This document shows, piece after piece, positions 57,595 through 64,000 of a DNA stretch of 64,000 nucleotides. The stretch is taken from positions 2,215,001 to 2,279,000 of the forward strand of contig BSBN01000445.1 of NCBI GenBank assembly GCA_027924645.1, read 5' to 3'. The notes below the pieces were generated by a model that saw only the letters and a program-made list of their open reading frames with translations, had not been told where the DNA came from and searched no databases. Position numbers and translations under genes: made by a program. The DNA comes from Cunninghamia lanceolata (taxonomy: Eukaryota; Streptophyta; Pinopsida; Cupressales; Cupressaceae). Position 1 is the stretch's first letter, and every line of letters begins with the position of its first letter.

Positions 57595-60093
57595 TAAAAC
57601 TAACTTTCAAAATAGCAATAATTATAAATAACAGAGAATACTAACTTTCAGTTTTGTAACATAAAATAATTCAGTAGTTTTTTTTTTGAAAAATTAAATA
57701 TACAGAAATATTCTTTTTTTTTTAATGAAAACTATAAGGGGGAAATTATAATTTCATCTATATTTTCATAACAGCAACTACTACTATGAAATTTCAATGC
57801 AATATCAGAAAATAATACATTTAAATTTCTCTCTTTTTTTTGCATACACTAAAATTTATTCAGCAACACATATATTTTTTTTCTTTTGTGAAGAACAAAT
57901 GACAGCAAAAGTATCTTGAAGAACAAATGACAGCAAAAGTATCTTCTCTTGCATTTCTCCTTTTCTCATAAACTTCAACAACATAAAAATAGTAAGCAAC
58001 CTTTTTTTTTTTTTTAATAAACCATAAAAGTGCTCTCATTACAATCTCACACAACAACCAACATAATGGGTAGAATAATTTGTCAAAAATTACAATAGGG
58101 CCTCAAGGCCATGGCTCAAACAGCTAACAACATAATACTACCACAACACTAAAATGGACTTCTCCAAAGCTCCATTTCTCCAATAAACACCTGCAATAAA
58201 TACACAACAAGAAGGGGAACCAAGCCACAACGAAATGCCCTCCTACCTACCATAGACCCACAAGTGGGTCACCCCCGAGCTAAGGAGGTAGGAAACACAC
58301 GGTTGCATACAAACACCACAACAATCAACACAAGAACATTCTCAACATTAACCCATGGATTAACACAAAACAAAACTCATGAAAATGAGTTTGATGGGGG
58401 TAGGGAATGGACCCCTCTACTCAAAGGGCCACACCAAAAATATCAAACACCAAGTCTCATGGCTTCAAGCTAAAACCTCCAAATATCTCAAAAAAATTGC
58501 CATGGCACTCTTGCCATCAAAATGGTCTCAACACCAAGTAAAAAGCCCTCAAGGCTATAAGTAGCACAAATATGGGGGTGACCTCAAGGACGTTCACTCT
58601 CCCCTACCCCAAACAAGTTGAGCCTTACCTCCAAATGGAGGTGCTCTCACCAAACTCCCAACCCACATAAAAATAAAAAAAGCAAACAACAAAATCCACA
58701 AACACAACATAATAAAATATGCAAGGGTAATGAACAAGTCATGGAGCTTACCTTCAAAAGCCCTAATAATGGAAGCACGTTTGGTGAAGAGCTCCAAGCT
58801 TCTCCAAATCTTTCAATCTCCAAACTTTTCTCTAAATCCCCAAAGGAAACTCCAAAAATAGAAGAAAATCCCAAAATGCAAGAACCCCACACTCCTCAAC
58901 AAGAGAAGGTAATATATGCCTTCTAAATTGGCCTTGAGGAATCCTTCCTCCTCCCATGCCACTTGCAAGGGAGAGGAAATGTGAGGGTGACAAGTGTCAT
59001 CCTCCAATTCCATCTCAATCCTCACCTTATCCACTTGTGCTCTCACACGTGTGAGAGAACAAGTGGTGAGGTGGCAATCCCCTTCAAGCCTCCATGAGGA
59101 TAAGGGATGTCATATGGCATCCTCTTATTCTCCAAGAGAGCCATCTCCCTCCAAGATGATCTCACACATGTGTGAGAGTCTTAGAGGAAGATCCCACACA
59201 CTTGGGAGTCTTGGAGACCTCCCAAGTCTTCTTAGTGAAGCGATCCCCAAACTTTGGGAAGGGAGATAAGTCTTTCCCAAAGAATGACTCATCTCCCACC
59301 CTTATCCATTTCAAAATTCGTCACTTTGACTAAACCTTAGTTTAGAGTGACCAAAAGTGAGTTATCTCAAGGTTTAGTTAGTCAAAATTGACCCTAGACT
59401 CATCGGTAACCACCTAGGGTACGTTTTGGGACACTAAGGTTCACCTACGGAGTCATAAATCTACTTTAAATGGCCTCAAAAATAAAAATAATACCAAGTG
59501 GTATAAAACAATAAAATTTATACAACACATGATATTAATTAATTAAACAAAGGGGTACTAGGCCAAAATGATAAAATAAACAAGCACTTAAACAACACTC
59601 AAATCAAACGTAATCCTCATCCCTCTTGGGAATGGATCAGTTTCACAGGGAATAACATATGTGTGAATACTACCTCTAATTTCCTGTGGCCTGGGAATAT
59701 AATCTTGCATATCTAGATCAAGTGTCAATCATATCATGAATAATCATAGCCGAAGCAACTTGAATTAAATTCATGCCATTGAATGCAACATTAATCATCT
59801 ACAACATAATTCAAGATTAAACTACAATTTCTATCTAATGTCGCATAATCATCATCACATAAAGAACCAGAAATCACATCACAAAACATCATCTAATATA
59901 TCTTGCATGTCTAGTCTCAATATAGCATCAAAATATGATTAAATCCAATCACCATATGTCTAATCAATGTCATATCAAAACTAGGAGATATAATCAAATC
60001 AGCATAATGGAACCATAGTCTCTAAAAGTATGATAATGTCATCAACTGAAATTTAAAACGATCAAAATGAGGAAGGAAAAATAATCAGCCTCA

Positions 60094-60359
60094 TATCCAC
60101 CTGGAGCCCACGATGGATAGTGACCCATAGCCAGACTGCACTGCCACCTCCAGCCAACACTGTACTGCACTGCAAGTTGCCACCTCCAGGTACTGTTCCT
60201 CAACACCCATGTGCACCTATTGATTTGAATAAATAAACAATACCCACCTATTGATTTGAATTAACCCTAATCACGAATGTTGGGAATGTATAATATTTAT
60301 CTCATAGATTATATCTTATAAATCCCATAGTTTATATCAACGAGCTGCAACATCCACAC
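60094..60359. other. spacer between T1 and the PPR pseudogene
   Basis: A short, less AT-rich stretch (60094-60220) with GCCACCTCCAG twice and CTGCACTGC words, then AT-rich sequence. The ACTGCACTGCAAGTTGC phrase resembles 61061-61085, so it may be a displaced piece of the PPR locus. No reading frame. Confidence 0.3.
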
Positions 60360-60391
60360 AACTTAATGATAAAGTTTATGGTGTCCTCAAT

Positions 60392-60700
60392 ATAGCCAAC
60401 GCGGGCAAGAATGTCAACCATGCACACATACTGATCAATTGTAGGTGTAATGCAATAAGGGTTACTCATATGATTGAAGCATACATGCAGCACTCATCCA
60501 CTAAACCTGCAACTTTCAAAGTGTCTATGCTTCCATATTTTCCATACAGATAGCCAACGCGGGTACGAAGGTCAACCAAGCACACATACTGATCAATTGT
60601 AGGTATAATGCAATAAGGGTTACTCGTGTGATTGAAATATGTACAACCCTCATCCACTAAACTTGCATAGTTGTATGCACATAGAACACAAGAAAAGCTT
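60392..60700. repeat. 158-bp imperfect tandem duplication in PPR pseudogene
   Basis: ATAGCCAACGCGGG at 60392 recurs at 60550, followed in both by GTCAACCA, GCACACATACTGATCAATTG and ATGCAATAAGGGTTACTC. 158 is not a multiple of three, so the copy breaks the frame. Confidence 0.75.
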
Positions 60701-60760
60701 ATAATGTCAGGATATGTTCCAGAGTGCATTATTTCAAAGATTTTGAGAGCATCCTTACAA

Positions 60761-61412
60761 AATCCATTTTGTGCATATCCTGGAATCATTGCATTCCATG
60801 AGATGACATCTTTTTGAGGCATTCTGTCAAAAAGTTCACATGCCATGTCTATGCTTCCACATTTTGCATACATGTCTACCAGGGCAGTTGACACTGTAAT
60901 ATCAGACAAAAATCCCCCTTCCATTATGCTTTGATGGATGTCCATACCCTATTCCAATGCTCCCATTTTGGCACAGGTAAGAAGGATGCTAGCAAAGGTT
61001 GTGGAATTTGGCTTTACACCTGCCAATTGCATTTGCTTGAAAGTTTCTAAAGCCTTTCCAACACTGCATTGCACTACAAGTTGCAAAATCCATTTTGTGC
61101 ATATCCTGCAATCATTGCATTCCATGAGATGACATCTTTTTGAGGCATTCTGTCAAATAGTTCACGTGCCATGTCTATGCTTCCACATTTTGCATACATG
61201 TCTACCAGGGTAGTTGACACTATAATATCAGACAAAAATCCCCCTTCCATTATGCTTTGATGGATGTCCATACCCTGTTCCAACACTCCCATTTTAGCAC
61301 AGGCAGGAAGGATGCTAGCAAAGGTTGTGGAATTTGGCTTTACACCTGCCAATTGCATTTGCTTGAAAGTTTCTAAAGCCTTTTCAACACATCCATTTTG
61401 TGCATATCCTGC
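60761..61412. repeat. 326-bp tandem duplication of a PPR module
   Basis: AATCCATTTTGTGCATATCC at 60761 recurs at 61087, and the following ~310 bp are nearly identical (for example CCAGGGCAGTTGACACTG/CCAGGGTAGTTGACACTA). The unit is about the size of one P-L-S triplet but is not a multiple of three. A third start of the same phrase occurs at 61391. Confidence 0.85.
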
Positions 61413-61687
61413 AATCAGGGCTTAAATGCAACAATCCACCTTGCCTGTCAAGCAACTTTTTAATGATAGTTATCTATTCAACGATGCCCTTCAAATACTA
61501 TAAAATGCCTTAGTATATAAGTAAATCATATAAAAATTAAATATATATATCATCATAATCTTATATAATTTTTGATAATTTGTCCAAAATCTTTCTTTTC
61601 ATATGATACAATCTTTTTTAAATTTTGATTGTATTTTACAACAAAAATGCCTAAATACAACTATACAACTGTCAAATTTAAGCCATG

Positions 61688-61796
61688 CCTGCAATCATTC
61701 CATTCCATGAGATGACATCTCTTTGAGGCATTATGTCAAATAGTTCACGTGCCTTGTCTATGCTTCCACATTTTGCATACATGTCTACCAAAGCAT
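61688..61796 (-). pseudogene. detached PPR motif
   Basis: On the minus strand this repeats the [11 protein letters not shown]...ELFD.MPQ.DVISWN block of the PPR fragment with several differences. It is separated from the main fragment by about 260 bp of AT-rich DNA. Confidence 0.7.
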
Positions 61797-62646
61797 TTCC
61801 AACAACAAAGGTTTAGAGTACAACAATAAACAATAAATGATGATTTACAAATTTCATCTCATTGTAACACATTGCAAAATATTTTCCAACCCTTTGTACA
61901 ATGTATGTATATTCTATTTATAGAAAAGTGATAACACTCATCTCACATATGATTGACACTTGTCAATTCTTACTACAATTTAAATTATTTAGGTGGTTAG
62001 CACCATTACAAGTGCCACCTAGGTCCAAACTCATTGATGACCAGGGGCTACGTATTACAAAGAGAATCAACTCCTAACTTTATTTTGTTCTTGCAAATGA
62101 AAGAAAGTAATTGCCATGAAGACACTAGACTCTTTTATCCTCCCAACATGAATGATTTAAATAAGTCATTGAATTTGTTTCAAGGGCCTCTATCCAAATG
62201 ATGGAGTGGAATGTAGAATTCAACACCTCTTTCCCATATATTGTAGCTCAAAGCCTTCTAAAACTTGTCTCTAGGTATAAAACATAATAATTCCAAGACC
62301 CTTCCATTTCTTCTTGTTAGTATTTATTTCAATAAAATTTGCATTTTTTATTCAAGATCTGTGAACAATCTAACTACATTATTAGTTTGAAAATCTGAAC
62401 TTGGCTAGATGTATTTGAAATAGATGTATTAGATTGAATGTATATTTAATTTTTAATTTTTAAATGTTTATATAGTTTTGTAAAGTTAATTTAAATGTGT
62501 AGATTGTTCATGTGTATTTAATTCTTAGATTCTAAATGTTTTTAGTTTTGTTATTTTAAATGTAGAAATTGAATGCACATATAAATTCATTAAATTATAA
62601 ATTAAATGTATGTTAAATTTTTAAAAATGCAGAAATTTGCACATAC
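61797..62646. other. AT-rich spacer, possible intron end
   Basis: No gene recognised. From 62400 to 62640 two loosely similar ~75-bp stretches (TGTATATTTAATTTTTAA.../TGTGTATTTAATTCTTAG...) follow each other, and TTTTTAAAAATGCAG ending near 62631 looks like a plant 3' splice site just before the ATG of the next ORF. Confidence 0.3.
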
Positions 62647-63213
62647 ATGGCATCTGACATGTCATCTCATCATAGTGATGGCCATGATAGTGAGCATAAT
62701 AGTGGTGATGCACATAGTGTAAGTATGAGTGAGTTATATTCTACCACTCTTGATAGACTCAATAATGCTTTGACACATTTAGATCAGACGATCCATAATA
62801 CACCTAACCTATCTAAGAGAGACAAGTTGGTGGGGACTAGAGTAGAGTTTGCACGTATGATTGACATAGTCAAATCATACAATCCCTACGATGATTTGAG
62901 TATTGAGGATTTTTATGTGTCACTTGCTAGCACTGTTACTGGGATAGTGAAATGCCCAAAAGTTAATAGGTCTGTTTCATTGAATATGGTGCATAGTATG
63001 TTTCCACATTATCACGGACATGATAGAGTTTGGGGCTATTTTGTCGCCAGGTGTACAGATATTGTTGTTGCACCACTTATATATCCTAAGTGGTTAGTAG
63101 CACATCATAGATGGCCACACAATGATGAGTTGCCTTTGTATTTTTGCAAACAACTATTTGCTTGTACTCATTTACGACTTGATGTTGATTTCACATCTAT
63201 ACTCGGTCACTGA
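62647..63213 (+). CDS. 188-codon ORF of unknown function
   Basis: An uninterrupted ORF from ATG 62647 to TGA 63213. Residues 1-30 are His/Ser/Asp-rich (SSHHSDGHDSEHNSGDAHS). A helical stretch follows (LYSTTLDRLNNALTHLDQTI), then a domain with several aromatic residues (VKSYNPYDDLSIEDFYVSLA, SMFPHYHGHDRVWGYFVARC, YPKWLVAHHRWPHNDELPLY). I do not recognise the family. The frame is intact, while the retroelement genes in this window are mostly broken. It may be a lineage-specific gene, an exon after a possible intron, or a gag-like ORF of an unrecognised element. No signal peptide or membrane segment is evident. Confidence 0.45.
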   Translation: MASDMSSHHSDGHDSEHNSGDAHSVSMSELYSTTLDRLNNALTHLDQTIHNTPNLSKRDKLVGTRVEFARMIDIVKSYNPYDDLSIEDFYVSLASTVTGIVKCPKVNRSVSLNMVHSMFPHYHGHDRVWGYFVARCTDIVVAPLIYPKWLVAHHRWPHNDELPLYFCKQLFACTHLRLDVDFTSILGH

Positions 63214-64000
63214 ATCCATAGTATAACCTCGGCTCTCTGTGGGAATGATTATATACTTTGTTGTTTATCATGATTATATGGACGCTAACACTTTTCTTGC
63301 AAGAATGTGTTTGTGGGAACATTTGGCGATCGTAAAGTACATGTCACCTCCGGGGGGCATGGGCTTTACAAGAGCTTGTGTTCTTTTGTGTGTTTTCTTC
63401 CTACCTTAATGTGCTTGATATTGGTACACGATATCAACCACCTTAAGGTGGGGGCATATATAAGGTAAGCTATCTAATTTAGATGCTAGCAAAGTGTGTT
63501 TGTTCTCAAGTGCAGTTTAAAGACTGGTGGCGATGAGTCCCTCCTACACTCTAAGATTTGTTTGTGAATCTTGAAATATAGTTCAATCATTTAAGCCATT
63601 TGCGAAGGTGGGATATCACATATATCCTTTATATCTTAAGCCCTCTGCGAAGGCGGGGATGGTGTATTTCTCAAGGAGAATGCACATCCTATCATTTTCT
63701 AAAAAATATTTTGCGGAGGCATGGAGCGGATCTATGATTATCCTAACCCTTAAGCATGTCTTCGGTGATTGTTGTGGTGAAGCCCAATCATCGGTGTGTG
63801 CCTATAATGTACCTGAGATAGTGATGAACCTAGAAATAGGTACACTTCATCGCTTGTCTATTGTGTTTTCTCCGTGTCTTCCAACATGTGTGTATGGCGT
63901 GTTTGTTCCCAAGCATAGTCTTAAAGACTGGTGGTGATGAGTCCCTCCTATGCTTTGGGATTTGTATGGTGTGCTTGAATTGTATGGCATGTTTGTTCTC
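63214..64000. repeat. non-coding stretch with direct repeats
   Basis: The phrase GTGTTTGTTCTCAAG followed by TTTAAAGACTGGTGGCGATGAGTCCCTCC near 63497-63545 recurs at 63900-63950 (CTTAAAGACTGGTGGTGATG), and TATGGCATGTTTGTTCTC starts again at 63982 at the window edge. TGCGAAGG.GGGAT-like words occur at 63602, 63642 and 63713. A 14-bp perfect palindrome CCACCTTAAGGTGG lies at 63438-63451, followed by GGGGCATATATAAGG. It looks like the terminal part of an LTR element continuing beyond the window. Confidence 0.45.

Larger units (their letters stand above)
46083..60093 (-). mobile_element. Tekay-type Ty3 chromovirus T1, complete but decayed
   Basis: 14,011 bp with two LTRs of about 4.51 kb and, on the minus strand, PBS, gag, protease, RT, RNase H, integrase, chromodomain and polypurine tract in order. 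The very long LTRs and the chromodomain with its PICIL.R...LRGREL...VQW...ATWE pattern indicate the Tekay/Del clade. The flanks tacgc (46078-46082) and tatcc (60094-60098) agree in only three of five bases, so the target duplication is doubtful. The LTRs differ at roughly 8% in the first 260 bp, so the insertion is old. Confidence 0.9.
55582..60093 (-). mobile_element. 5' LTR of T1 (right copy)
   Basis: 4512 bp, homologous to 46083-50593. It differs by substitutions throughout and by microsatellite content, including a CT run and a CA run absent from the left copy, and an extra ~60-bp AT-rich stretch near 57463-57520. Confidence 0.88.
60360..61423 (-). pseudogene. PPR protein fragment (PLS type), rearranged
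   Basis: Open minus-strand pieces at 60945-60466 and 61423-61074 encode typical PLS-class motifs: [75 protein letters not shown] and, further on, IDQYVCLVDLRTRVGYL, the beginning of an E-type C-terminus. PPR proteins of this class act in chloroplast or mitochondrial RNA editing. The two pieces overlap in content because of a 326-bp tandem duplication, and the 3' part is disturbed by a 158-bp duplication. No N-terminal targeting sequence is visible, so this is a broken copy. Confidence 0.85.

Noticed and set aside
60094..60098. tatcc as clean target-site duplication of T1
   Set aside because: The left flank is tacgc, so only three of five bases agree; reported as doubtful.
63608..63937. 109-codon plus-strand ORF
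   Set aside because: It overlaps direct repeats, has no recognisable motif, and its end lies in a repeated phrase also found in non-coding context near 63530.

Overview
The window is non-genic repeat DNA from a large plant nuclear genome. It is AT-rich and consists almost entirely of nested, decayed LTR retrotransposons, with one broken pentatricopeptide-repeat (PPR) gene and one unidentified 188-codon reading frame near the right edge. The pol families (Ty3 Tat lineage with a second RNase H, Tekay-type chromovirus with chromodomain, Copia) and the PLS-type PPR motifs place it in a seed plant. The old LTR pairs, long LTRs and scarcity of genes suggest a gymnosperm, but that is inference.

Layout. 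1-7799: 3' part of a Tat element (G1) with aRH-integrase, a set of RNA-like hairpins, a long 3' region holding an antisense plant-mobile-domain (PMD) reading frame, and its 3' LTR. 7800-11458: a minus-strand LTR element (M1) with a retropepsin-like ORF, a ~178-bp tandem array and a 1.24-kb LTR. 11459-13963: 3' end and LTR of a plus-strand Copia (C1). 13964-14334 and 30592-32215: start of gag, PBS and LTR of a minus-strand Copia (C2), split by a near-complete 16.3-kb Tat element (G2, 14335-30591; target-site duplication gaata/gaaca). G2 itself contains a Copia solo LTR (22210-23304; perfect ggtac duplication). 32823-39829: two Ty3 half-elements arranged as a 7-kb inverted repeat. 41828-46082: a 3.4-kb LTR followed by a PBS and a short internal piece. 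46083-60093: a 14-kb minus-strand Tekay chromovirus (T1) with 4.5-kb LTRs full of microsatellites. 60360-61800: PPR pseudogene with out-of-frame tandem duplications. 62647-63213: intact ORF of unknown function.

How the parts relate. The coding regions are mostly dead: premature stops, some frameshifts and changed catalytic residues (G1 integrase, G2 protease and integrase, T1 reverse transcriptase). In G1 the decay is nearly all TAG with some TGA and no TAA, as expected if cytosines in CG and CHG context were methylated and deaminated. Both Tat elements keep the same non-coding architecture between pol and the 3' LTR: hairpins with a four-A bulge, then a duplicated GAACTACAT...GTAGGCA module, then a polypurine tract. 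That shared RNA-level architecture and the antisense PMD frame are the most interesting signals here. I saw no tRNA, rRNA, CRISPR array or intact host gene.
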